Origin: Dasyornis broadbenti
Taxonomy: Eukaryota > Chordata > Aves > Passeriformes > Dasyornithidae
Direction: 5' to 3'
DNA: 64,000 bases
NCBI GenBank assembly: GCA_013397935.1
Contig: VZRN01000753.1
Span: forward strand, 2,948,384 to 3,012,383
A program made the position numbers and the translations under genes. The notes beneath the pieces were generated by a model. The model was not told the origin of the DNA and made no database searches. It saw only the letters and a list, made by a program, of their open reading frames with translations. Below, piece by piece: positions 38,501 through 50,000 of the stretch. Position 1 is the stretch's first letter, and every line of letters begins with the position of its first letter.

Positions 38501-41500
38501 TTACCTGGGACTGGATTAGAAACTATTCAGGTGCTGACCTCATCTGGTCTTATTGTCCTGCAAAAATAAAACACCTTGTGGCTCAGTTTTCCACATTCCT
38601 TGTGCTTTTGAACATGGATGGCTTGGCAGCAGAGCCACTACTTTTGAGAGAAGTGGCATTAATAGCACAGAGAGGCTGCCTGTAATTCATTACAAACAGT
38701 AACACCCTATTCTACTCCTAAAGCCTTTCACCGGAAAAACTGGCATCCACAGATGATCCAAAACTATCCCCATAAAAACACAGATGTGATCAGCAAATCA
38801 GGATGGCACAATGTGTTTCCAGTCCTGGGGCAATAAGAAGGGGTTTACATCCAATTGCTGTTGTGTTATCCAATGCTGTGATGTTCCAACTGCCCACCTG
38901 GACACTAACACCCTATCCTCACCCCAGTTCTCTCAGCCTGGCATCGAGAATTAAAAAACAATTGGGAAAGGGAGAACACACAAACAAGCACAGGACTCAT
39001 GCTGTCGCCATCCTTGTCCCAACCATCTCTCATCCTATGGAGACTCCATCACCATGGAGACTTCTCAAGGCTTTGGCCAGCACTATCAGGAATGCGAGTG
39101 AGTCAGATCAAACAAATTGCCTTTCTTACCTTCACATTATTCCCTCTACACTATAGCAAGCATCAGGGTGGATGGTAAAGAAAGCCACCCAACTCGTTGT
39201 GTGTTTAAGCACAAAATAAATACCTACAGCCATTCACAGTTGAAATGTCTATTAAGAAAATTGTATAAAGTGCAAACTGTGCTTGCACATAAAAACCAAT
39301 GGTAAGTTGTAGCACACAATGAAATGAGTCAGTAGGAAATTAAACACAACTTACTATTTCCTCAATGAAAAAAGTCGCTGTTGGGATTAATCCTTTTGTG
39401 CATATCTAGAGGTGACTCTCAAATCACCTACACAAAGAGCCAGTTCTCCCTTTTGCAATGTTATTGCAGGCCTTTTTAATGATTCATGATGAAGAGCTTC
39501 AAAGAGCTCCAAGCCATGACAACAGTCCCAGATCCAACCTCCTCATTCTCATTTCAGCAAAAAATCCTCCTCGGTGAATAATTTAGGTTTAGGAAGAGTG
39601 CTGCCTTAAAACTATTCCCAAGGGAAGAAGCAGTGTCTAGAATTTAATCTCATTATGGAAATAAAACTAAAAAGAAAATATCAAAAGAGCACAGTGACTG
39701 CAACAACAATACAAGCCTTATTTTGCAGAATTCATCCATTGTGAAACTCCACAGAAGGGAACACAGCTGTTTTCCCTGAAATATGTGTCATGTTTCCAGA
39801 GACCAAAGATGAAATCCAAAGCTTTGCCTTTCAACTTACTATAGACAAATACGTGCAAGGATGACACAACTACTGTTCAGGGCTATTGAGGAAAGAAAAA
39901 GGTCATTTTGAGCTAGAGGTGACAACACGGGCCTGACCACAGGCTGCAGCACATCCTCCACTGACTAAGTTCAGCATGGTGGGAGCAGGCTTGAGACAGC
40001 CTCCCAAAATCTGAGGCAATTCACCCCTGACCTCAAGTTTGGAATCAAGTTTTATATTTCCTCTGTTGAAAGGCTGAGGGCCCATGCAGAATGGTTACAA
40101 TGCCAAAAAGGTATAAAAAAAGATGTGCAGCACCCAGGAAAAGAAACCCACATAAAACATGCATCACATCTATGCACCTCTACCTTAATGCTGAAGATTC
40201 TCGTGAGCATTTAAGTCTAATTCCTCCCCAGAATTCCTGACATGATATGCAGGGATTTTGTCACATGATGTCAAATATTTAATCTTCTACTTGACAGGCT
40301 GATAGGGATATTCTTAGACATTAAACTCAGATGAGCCATTCACAGTTTGCCTCAACAGCAATAAGTAGCTTCAGTTTCATGGCCATTTTGCAAAGATTTC
40401 TTACCATGACAAGGGAAGAATCATCTTCCTGCTGTGAAACACTTTGATATTTTGGAGGACAGTAATCCAAATCATAGATTGCCCTCTGCTTGAAATAACC
40501 AGCATATCCAAAGCCAGCTGAATACTGAAATATTTCTAATAATGGTGATGACTGTAATAGTGTATATCCTGGTCCCTGGGATGCAGAGGAATACCTAAGG
40601 GATGCTGTCTGTGTGCTGATTTAGGAAGTTGTGTACATTCACAGCAGGAGGAAAAGCCTTGCCTGAGGTCAGGTCCGGGCATAGACCCCACCCAATCTTG
40701 TTGGAGCATTAGGACACAAATGTCCTTGTCCTGGCAGATTTAAGAGCCCTTCTGGAGCCCTCCCATTTTCCCACCAACACTATTTGTTTTGGGAGTGAGC
40801 TGCCCCATTCCAGTAGCTCCCCCTTCAAAGCGCAGCGTGCATTTGGGGGTTGTCCCCGTGTCTACAAGCACAAATATGTTACTCCAGCTCAACTCCATCA
40901 TGTGCTCAACGATGTATGATTTGTGCTTCCAGGTGGCCAAAAATGGTGAGGATTTCCCTTCAAATGGTAGTCCCTTTGCAAAAATTCTTCTTTCTTATTT
41001 AGGAGCAGACAACCACTCATCCATGCCCTCCATATTGCAAATCACCCTCCCAGGGTGGCAAATCACCTCTAGTTCCACTGGGTCTCACCCTCAGAGGCAA
41101 AGCCAGGCTTCAGCCTTGCTTTTCTAGTGAGCCTTATGCTGGGGCAGAAACCTGAAAAGATCAGAGGATGAGATGAAATGAGAGCCCTTTCAGCAGCAAC
41201 AATGCCTCTCTAATTAGCTGGAGAGAGCAGGTGACACGCTCTGTGCACAGGTACAGTGATGCTCCCCGGGGACACACCGTTCTCTGAGCACGTCCCATCT
41301 GCAGAGCCAAGGACAACAGCAGCACCTTGGTGACTGTGCCTGCTCTGAAACACTCCTTTTGTGCAGGCCAAAACCCAAGCCCTGATCAATTACTCTGCAA
41401 TTGGGTGGCTTTGTGAGGGCTGAAAGGGATGTTTCAACTGCCTGCCCTGTGCTCACCTGGCCAGCCCTCCACAGCCCGTGGAGCACCGGCTGCTCACCAA

Positions 41501-42719
41501 AACACATTTGCTGGGCCTGGCAGACCTGCTGGAGATACCCCAGGCACATGAGCACCAGTGTATGCTGAGCAACTCAGCACATGCTTGCACAAAGGAAATA
41601 GAAATGAATTATCAGGGTTTCTTTTGGGGTAGACTATGGTGAATTCGGTATATATTCCTTTTTCCTCAAATCCTTAGCTAAAAGTTCTTCGTCTTCTGTG
41701 ACTGTCATTTTAAGACAGAGCAGGTTCAGAGACAGCCATCTATGGTCACCAAAATCTGTCACACCAGACAAGAGGCACCTTTGAGCTCTCAGAAATAATT
41801 ACTGTCAAAGGCAGGGCTTGGCATAAAGACACTGAACCGCTCAGGCATACAGTGAGAGTCACCGTATGCATACGCACACCTCAAATACACTCATTTCTGC
41901 ATGAAAATTGGAACTAAAGCAGCAGTTTGCTTAGCCCATACTCAATAAACTTAGCTCTTTCAACATGGGAATAGTCATACAAGAAGATGGGATTCGCTTT
42001 TGGAAAGGATGAGAATTTTCTTTAATTTTTCTCCAGCCTGTACATGAGTTCCCTGGTTTGGGGAAAGTTCAAATTGCCGTCAGCTAAAGCTGCACCCAAA
42101 TTCTTATTAGCAGTGGGGGAGGGAAAAAAGTTTGCCTTACCACAACTCTCCCTGAGGCTATTCCTGCACACAGTGCAGAGAAAGCTGAAAGGAGGGAATT
42201 ACCCGAAGATGCAGCAGGGAAGGATTACAGCTCTGAATGTGGATGTTTTTCAGCCAATTCTTGCCTTCGCCCAATGAGCATCTTCACCACCAGCTGATAG
42301 CAATTCTGAAATACGCCTTTTGTACTTTCCTTGTTTGTCTTTTTTTTCTTTTTTTCTTTTATTTTTGTGTAGGAAACTGGAATTGATTTGAAAGGTTTGA
42401 ACTGAGACCTGCCATACCTCAGCTGCCTGTTTTTATCCCAGGCTCTGGAACAAACCTCTTTTGAGTCCTGTTGGCATTTAATAACACAGTGCAGAAACCA
42501 TTCCTAGCGGGGTGCAATGAGAGCCACTGGAGCTGGTTTAGAGCTGTGCAGCAAAAATACCTAAAGCACAACAAAAACTATACCATACCTTTCCCCTCTG
42601 CCCCACGGCACCAGCAGCAGCCTCGCAACCCCGAAAAAAGCCTTTCACCCCAAAAGCTCCGTGCCACGTCAGTCAATCCCCCAGCCTTGCCCCACGGCAG
42701 GCAGGGCAGTGCAGGCAGG
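32531..42719. other. Long gene-free interval upstream of the CpG blocks
   Basis: Ten kilobases without a recognised exon or CR1 copy. Several open frames of 130-200 codons occur on both strands (for example 32585-33184 and 38101-38685), but none shows a domain, consistent reading or splice support. It probably holds regulatory sequence for CXCL14, which is an inference from position only. Confidence 0.5.
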
Positions 42720-43130
42720 CTGTTCCCGGCGTGTCGGCACGTCCCGCAGGGAGCCAGGGCCAGGAACACGGCAGCTGCAACGTGCAGCCTGTGTGCGGTA
42801 GGGCTGTACTCGCAGCCTGCCAACAGCCGGGCCGGGAACGCGGCGGGATGGCCGCTGCCAATGGGAGCCGGCAGCAACCAAGCCATGTGGGAGACTTAAA
42901 GTGCAAGTGGAGCTGGGAGTGTGTGGCGAGCCCTTCCCGAGCGCTGCCGGAGCTGGCAGAGTGGCTGCTGCCGGCCGGGTCTGAGAACGGGGATGGATGC
43001 GTGTGCGAGCGGGCAGCGTGCGCGGCGAGCGGGGCTGCGATGAACCAGGGACCCGCAGAGGCATTCGGTTGCGGCGTGTTTGGGATGCGTTGCTGCGGAG
43101 GAGATTAAACCCCGCTCTGATTTCCACCCG
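42720..43130. promoter_or_regulatory. Second CpG-rich block upstream of CXCL14
   Basis: About 40 CpG dinucleotides in roughly 400 bases by hand count, far above the surrounding sequence. It contains a CCAAT word near 42857 and no TATA-like box. It is separated from the CXCL14 promoter block by about 390 AT-richer bases. It could be the outer part of the same island, an alternative first exon, or the promoter of a divergent non-coding transcript. Open frames across it are explained by GC content and resemble no family I know. Confidence 0.65.
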
Positions 43131-43519
43131 TTTCATTTAGACAAAAATCTGGACTCTGGATTTAAAGATGCTCTTTTAGCTGTTTCTGAAACCAGAAACA
43201 GAGTCTGCAAGGGAGAGGAAACATTTATTTACATCCATGAAGTTCCTGAGTGTTGCTACCCGGTTCTTCATGGAGCAGAATATTGTTCTATTAAAGTGTT
43301 CATTAAAGCAACCCTAAACCGATCTAATTTCCTGAAGAATTCCACATGCTAAGCCCATCTAAAACAATTTTAGGAATATTTTTTCCCATTTAATTCACTA
43401 AACTTTCCTTTAGATTTAGAAACCTGCTAAAGCTAGAAAAATTAATATTTAAGTCAATCTGTGACAAAAGGCGGCACCCCTTCACAGGTGAGACTTCTCC
43501 AAATCTTATTTCCAAGGTG
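43131..43519. other. AT-rich spacer between the two CpG blocks
   Basis: Non-coding stretch with T- and A-rich runs and few CpGs. I see no splice-bounded exon, repeat or clear regulatory motif in it. Confidence 0.5.
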
Positions 43520-43834
43520 CATGGGAATTTCCGCGGAGCACGGGCATCCCTGGAGCGCTCACAAGCGGATGGTTTTCAATCGAACAGCCCCATTCACACA
43601 AACGCACACATCACCCTCCCCGGCAAACCTCTGATGGGGAAGGTCCCAGCTGGGCAGGGGCAGAAGCAGCCGCCCCATCGCCTGCGTTCCCTCCGGGATG
43701 TTCGGGGCGGGGATGGGGGATGTTCCCCCCGGGGTGCCGGTCCCCCCCCTTCCCCGCCGGGGATGAGGAAGCGGAGAGAGCCGTGGAGTTGCTCTGCATA
43801 TTAATGAGCCAGGAGCGAGGGCAGCGGGAGCCGC

Positions 43835-43840
43835 TTTAAA
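43835..43840 (+). promoter_or_regulatory. CXCL14: TATA-like box TTTAAA of CXCL14
   Basis: TTTAAA inside GC-rich flanks (CCGCTTTAAAGG), 165 bases before the start codon. Its spacing would place transcription start near 43865-43870 and give a 5' UTR of about 140 nt. No other TATA-like word lies between it and the ATG. Confidence 0.6.
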
Positions 43841-43865
43841 GGAGGAGAAGGGAAGGCAGCGGCAG

Positions 43866-44005
43866 AGCGCAGGCAGCGCCGGGAGCCGCTCCGCTGTGCC
43901 CTCCCTGGTGACCCAGCCCCGGGACAGCGGCATCGCGGGGACGAACTCCAAGCGAGCAAACACTTCAACCCCCTCGGCGTCTCCTTGAGTACCTGCTATC
44001 TCACC
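43866..44005 (+). other. CXCL14: CXCL14 5' UTR (start approximate)
   Basis: GC-rich leader of about 140 nt between the inferred transcription start, roughly 30 bases after the TTTAAA box, and the start codon. It contains no ATG, so no upstream ORF competes for initiation. The 5' end is inferred from box spacing only and may be off by tens of bases. Confidence 0.6.
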
Positions 44006-44069
44006 ATGAAGCTCCTGACAGCAGCTCTGCTTCTGCTTTTCATCGCGATGTGCTTGGCCAGCGCGGAAG
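44006..44069 (+). CDS. CXCL14: CXCL14 coding exon 1 (signal peptide)
   Basis: Codes for residues 1-21 and the first base of glycine 22. It holds the whole hydrophobic signal peptide. The donor is gtaaag directly after GAAG, giving a phase-1 intron, the usual place for the first intron of CXC chemokine genes. The start codon context is CACCATGA, with A at -3. Confidence 0.96.
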
Positions 44070-47000
44070 GTAAAGTGATTTATTCTGTTTATTCCCGTAT
44101 AAAGCTCTTTTCCAGTAATTTGTGTTTGTGTCTTGATAGCCCTGGCTTGGGTTGAGCTATCCCCCCTGCACGGTGGAAAGGTGCGATGTGTGGAGTCTGT
44201 GAGTAAGGGAGCTGCCAGTTATTTAAAGGTGAAGTAGGGGTAAAATACACGGGATAAAGTTGTGTCTTCATTTGTGTCTTCACTGCAAGGCAAAGAGCTC
44301 GCAGAGGGGCAGGTCATGCCATGCTCTTCATTATTCAGGAATAGAGCTCAAATATCTCCTTTGAAACTGAGGGTGGGTTTCGGGGAAAATAGAGCAGAGC
44401 TGGATGTGAGGTGGTGGCACAGTCTGTGTTTTCTGCTGTGCACAAAAATGATGGTTAAAAAATGCTCAGCTTTTGTCTGGCTACGACTGCACTACAGCAT
44501 CCATGCAAGGAGAAATGACTCAAAGTCCTACAAAGTCTAAGTGAGACACGAGTGAATGAGAAAGCAGCCCAGACATGCACTTGCTTGCTCAGTTGAAAGT
44601 GAGTTCTGACTCATTAATTTCCTTTTATTAAATAAAATTATACTTAATCACAGCAGGTGCACTTTAAAAATCTGCTATTTACAAAGTCCCAGAATGTATG
44701 TAGTGCTCTAAAACTAAACTGAGAGTCACTACCTTTTTCTGGGATATACCAAAGAAAAAAATCTATTTTTAAGCTCGACAGTTGTACAAAATTCATCTTT
44801 TCCCATCAAGGCTTGAAAAAGCAAACTGAAGTTTTCCTGGATGCACACAGGCTGGAGGGGAAGGGATATTTGGTATGCAGGAGGCTTTGCAGGCGCATGA
44901 GAAAATGCTTTCTTTTGTAGGCGTGAAGTGCAAATGTTCAAGAAAAGGTCCTAAAATAAGATTCTCTAATGTACGGAAGTTGGAAGTAAAACCAAGGTAC
45001 CCATTTTGTGTGGAAGAGATGATTATGTAAGTTTTCCTTCATTTATTGCTTTCTGCTTCCCCATCAGCTGAACTGCTTTACCTTATCTGCAAGTTCCTTC
45101 TTTGTTCTTTTTTTCCCTCATGCCCTGGCATGCTAATTCCTGGGAATAGTAATTTGCTGTATCAGATGAAAAAAAAAGTGCAATTCTGACCAAAACCCCA
45201 GTTATTATTTTTTGACACTTTTTTTTTTTTTTTAAATCAAATAAGTATTTCCAGAACAGTTAGTCATAAAAAGATAATCATTAGTTCAAGAGAAAATAGG
45301 GACAAGTTCTACTCCAGGCTGCCAGCTACAAAATTCAGAAATATTTACTCAAATTATTCTGAGCATGCAGAATAAGCATAAGTAGAGTTTGGTCTGTGGT
45401 GGTTTCTGCAAGGAAGGGTTACCCCAAACTGCATTGTACCAGAGCAATCCCCTTCACCTGATGGGGTTACACAGCATGTAAGAAAATGCTTTCCTCCCAG
45501 TCTCCCTGCAAGCTGGGACCAATGCTGCCTTGAAATCTCAAACTGAGGTAGTGGTTAACCATGCTGAGGAAAGTACAGGGATTTTTGACACAACTGGCTA
45601 AAAAAGGAGGGGTTTTTCAGATTTTACATATAGGTGGGTTTGGGTTTTTTCCTGTCTTGTTTTGGATGTCTTAAGATTCCCCCAAGAAAGCACCATCCAA
45701 CTAGAACATGCAGCTGGATAAGAACCAGAAGGGCAGATTATCCAAAAAGACTGTGCCAAGCCCCTCTGCCACCTAGGAGCGGGGTAAAAGGTCCCAAGAT
45801 CAGCCACACCCCCAGGACACGCAGGACTGATTTGATCCAGCATTGTGCTCCCCCATGGAACCTTTGCCGTTCACCTAACAACAGGATCTGTGCAGGCTGC
45901 ACACCGCCTCCAGCACCTTGCAATGCCCACGGGGCCAAATCTTGCCCATCCAGCAGGCACAAACCAGGGGATAGCACAGACTTCCCAGATGGAACTGCCA
46001 GACCTCAGCAGAAGGCTTGTGGAGAAGGAATGGAGATTCAAGCTTCCTTAGGCTTCCTCCAGAGTTAGAGCAGCACCACTACAAGCAATGCTGAGCTCAG
46101 GGAACATCAGTCCCACTTCTTTGAAGCCCAAACTAGCTGATGGTGACCTGAAGAGGAAAATTTTTGCAGAGCATCCCTGCCTGAATAAGCTCCTCACAGC
46201 TTTACTCTGTTTGCTTTGACCCTTCAATAACAAAAGGATGTCGTGGAGGGACACTGCCTCTTTGCATCCCACTCCAGTTATTTACCCAAAAGCAGATGGT
46301 TTCCAGGGGGAATGAAACAAATCTTATTAATACAACACTTTACTTCCAATCAGAAAGCTGGCAAATCTGGAATACCATGTAGGAGCGGTTGCTCTCCCAG
46401 CCTGACAGGGCAGATGTCGAGCAATGCTATTCAAGACTGAGGGGTATCCAGGGTTTGCAGCAGCTGCGGACACAGAACTGCCCCATTGCTGTGGGTGTCT
46501 GTGGGGCAGAAAGGATGAATCCTCTGTCAATGCTGCCTTTCCAGCTACCCAAATGCAGCCTGCACTCAGCACTGAAAGCACTGAAATTAATATTCTGGGA
46601 ACCAATTGATCCGGGAGTCTCTGGACATGGCACAACGGAGCTAAATTCCTGCAACTGAGTTTTTGTTGCTGCAGTGATCATCTAAAATGAGTTGTCGAAG
46701 CTGCGTCCCCTTCTGCCCCCCTTAAAAGCTCTCATATAGCAGAAACACAGTCTAAATTATATTGGACAGAGAACCAGTAGGTATGGGGGGTGCAGTTAAG
46801 GGAGATTTTGGCCATAAACCCCAGGCAGAGCTGTGCCACAGGGTAAGAGACAGTTAAACTGAGTCCTCAGTCTGGTAAAAACCTATCAAGATTCATGGTA
46901 CATCCAGCAGTAATTGTGAGTGTATCTGTCTCTTGGAATGAGGGAAAGCAGTAGAAAATACGAGGGAAGTTTAACTCTTTCTACTGAAATGTTTCAAAAC

Positions 47001-50000
47001 ACCTCCACCCATATTTTGTCCCATCCCAGAGAGTGGGGATGAATCAGGGTGAGAAGAGCTGATGGGAAATAGGCTCGCAGTGGTGCCTTTCTCAAGGGGC
47101 AGTCAAGGCAGATGGCAGTCCCCACACCAGCTTGGGATGAAAACACCAGAGCCAAGTTCCTTGTGGCCATGGAGACAGGGTATTTGTAGGCAGAGGTTCA
47201 TCCCCACCATCACTGCAGATGAGATGTGTGGGGGCATGGGATGCTGGGGTCACAGACTGACCTGGCATGCTCGTCACAGCCCTGGAGGCATGGACATACT
47301 GGGGAGGATTTTGGCACAGGGACACTCAGACACCAGGGTGAAGGTTCCAGCCACCAAGCCCTGGGCAGCTAAGGAACAAATCCCACTGGGGGACTCTTTC
47401 TGGAGATGTAAGTTCTGGTGCTTCATCCCTACTCCATCTTTCAACCTCTTCCTGCAGCTACCCAGGCAACCCCTCACTCAGGTATAAGCTCCCACAGCCC
47501 CTCTTAGGCACATTCCCTTATATTTGTCAGACCAGCATCCCCAAATGCCGGTCCAGGTCAGCTCAGGGTGCCCAAAAATGCTGCCACCCAACCCTGCCCG
47601 TCAGGGACTGTCTGAGAACTGCAGAGGACCATGGGGCTGCCTTGGGAACATCACTGTCCATCCTCCAGAACCAAAGCAGAAAAGCCACATGAGATGTCAA
47701 AGCAATGCATCTCAGCCTAAGGAAAGAGCCAGTTCAGCTGAGAGGCAACCATGGATCTATTCCTGCCCAGACTGCAGGCTCTGGTAAATCCAGAGTGTTC
47801 TTCACCACTTCTGCTGCAAATGTAGGACTTGCTGCTTTACAGAGCTGTTCCTGCTCCTCTCCTGCTGCAATTCAGCTTGTCCATCACTTTCTGGAAATAC
47901 CCTCTATGACCTGTCAGAAGAGAAACCCAAGCCAAGGTCTGGATCAGCCAGTGCAAACACCACAGCTGAGGAGGTGGCTGCTGCATGGAGAAACTTTGCT
48001 CTGACCTAAAATCCCTTAAAAATTGCATCATTCCCATTCAAAGTAACAGGAAAACTCCTGTTCTCAAGCACATACTGCTCTCGGAGGGGTTGGCTGAGAA
48101 CACCCCTAGAACAGAGTTAGTCCATAGTTTCTAGCAGTGACCCTTTCCCTTTCTTATTGCTGCAGCCATCCAGGCTCTGGAAGGCTTCCACTGCTTTCCC
48201 ATGCATTGGGGGAAAGTCCACAACCTCCCAGAAAACAACCTGGAAATTACACCTTAACTTTTTGTGACCTTAGCTGGAGATGGAATGGAAAAGGGGAGCA
48301 GGGAGAAAGGTTAATTGAATAGAAAGACCTATTTGAACACCTTGTAAAACCTTAAAATTGGAATCGTGGTGAGACCCTTAGTTCAGTTCATGCAGGCAGC
48401 ACGTTTTAATTTGTGAGGCACCTGGAGGGTGAGCTGGGAAAATCTGCAAGGCATTTTGTCTTCCTTTCTGAACCAAACCATAAAAGCCCTTCAGTATACA
48501 TAGATATTTCTGGTTTTCTGCCATCATTGTACTCATGTCTCTAGCAGCATTTAATTAATTCCATTATAGGGTGTGAGTTAAACCAATAACTGTTATGGAT
48601 GGTATTTCCAGAAAATTAACAATTCTAATACAAATTGGCAGTGTGGGTTTGCTTGGGTTTTGGTTGTTGTCTGGGGATTTTTAATCACAAAATTAATAAG
48701 GAAACCAGAAAATTACTTGATTTTGAGCCCCCTAAAGTGGGGCAGTCTTGATGTTTCTGGAAAACCATCTTGTTGGGACCTAGCTCCAGGTCCCTCATGC
48801 CACCTCAGCCGCGACAGATGAACTGAGGCAGCCTCACTGAGCCCTCCAGGAGGGAACCTAAAATGATGAAAAGACTTTAGCCATGTTTTGTCTCCCAGCA
48901 TGCTTAGTCCTGACAATAAGGGGACACCAGGCTGGCAGGGAGCGCAGGATCAGGCTGTGATCAGAGGAGGCTGAAGGCCCCAGGGCTGATGCTGAGGCTC
49001 AGAGCTTGGCTGTTAGGCACGCAAGCACTGCCACGTGCAAATATTTAAAATACTACAGAATCAAGGAAAAAAAAATACTCTATGAAGAAGTTCTGATAAT
49101 TTCTCTTGGATGAAGTGTTGAGCATAAGGGAACCATCTCCTCATGCAAAGTCCTTGTGGTTGCCTGAATTAGTGTGCCCTAATTAAATTACGTATTAGGC
49201 TCAAAAGATGGCATCTAACAAATAGGCAGAGTAAACCCACTGATTAAAACCAGCGGGTATGTCTTCATCTACAACCTCAATGCCCTGCACTGGGGGAGAA
49301 CAGCTGCTCTGAAATTATCCCAGTAAACTCAACACATCTGCCATGAAGCACAGGGCATGCAAACCCTCACCCTGCTCCCCTGGGTGAGATTCCCCTGGCG
49401 TGTTCCAGCACAGAGAGGAGCAGGGCTGGGTGCTCCTGTGCCCCCCTGAGCTGTCCCTTGCCTTGCAGTGTGACGCTGTGGACAAAAGTGAGGGGGGAGC
49501 AGCAGCACTGCCTCAACCCCAAGCGCCAGAACACCGTGAGGCTGCTCAAGTGGTACCGAGTATGGAAGGAGAAAGGCAGGTAAGTGCCAGTTTGCTGAAT
49601 GGGTGAGGATCTTGGAGGCAAGTCAGGCAACCAGCAGCATTCAGACACAGAAAAAACGGGAAAATGCACACGCTTGCAAATGCTCCATCCAGCACAGAAG
49701 ATGTATTTCATTACCACAATTACTATTTTAAATAGATGTTCTTGATATTAATTCTTCCCTGCCACATGCAATTCTCACTTCTATTTTGGCATTAGGCTCT
49801 TCTGACTATAAATAGTAATTATTTTTGGTTAAAATATTCATCAGCTGATGTTCTTAGTTATTTACATACATTCACCTCCCTTCTACGGGTAAAAATCCAA
49901 GATGAAAAGCTAAACTACTTTCACACAGTCACGAGAAAAGCAGTCAGGAGAGAAGGGAAGAGGGAGCCCTGTCCCACACTTCAATCACACCACCTCAACA

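Larger units (their letters stand above)
43520..44080. promoter_or_regulatory. CXCL14: CpG-rich promoter of CXCL14
   Basis: GC- and CpG-rich block that covers the inferred transcription start and coding exon 1 in an otherwise AT-rich window. It includes a GGGGCGGGG Sp1-type box near 43704, C-runs near 43740, a homeodomain-type ATTAATGA at 43800-43807 and the TTTAAA box. This combination fits a regulated promoter with both a CpG island and a TATA-like element. The block edges are approximate. Confidence 0.8.

Noticed and set aside
38101..38685. 194-codon plus-strand frame upstream of CXCL14
   Set aside because: No domain or repeat of residues that suggests a protein; overlapped by other frames.
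42669..43136. 155-codon minus-strand and 125-142-codon plus-strand frames in the upstream CpG block
   Set aside because: GC-rich DNA has few stop codons. The products are Arg/Pro/Ala-rich, overlap on both strands and show no domain.
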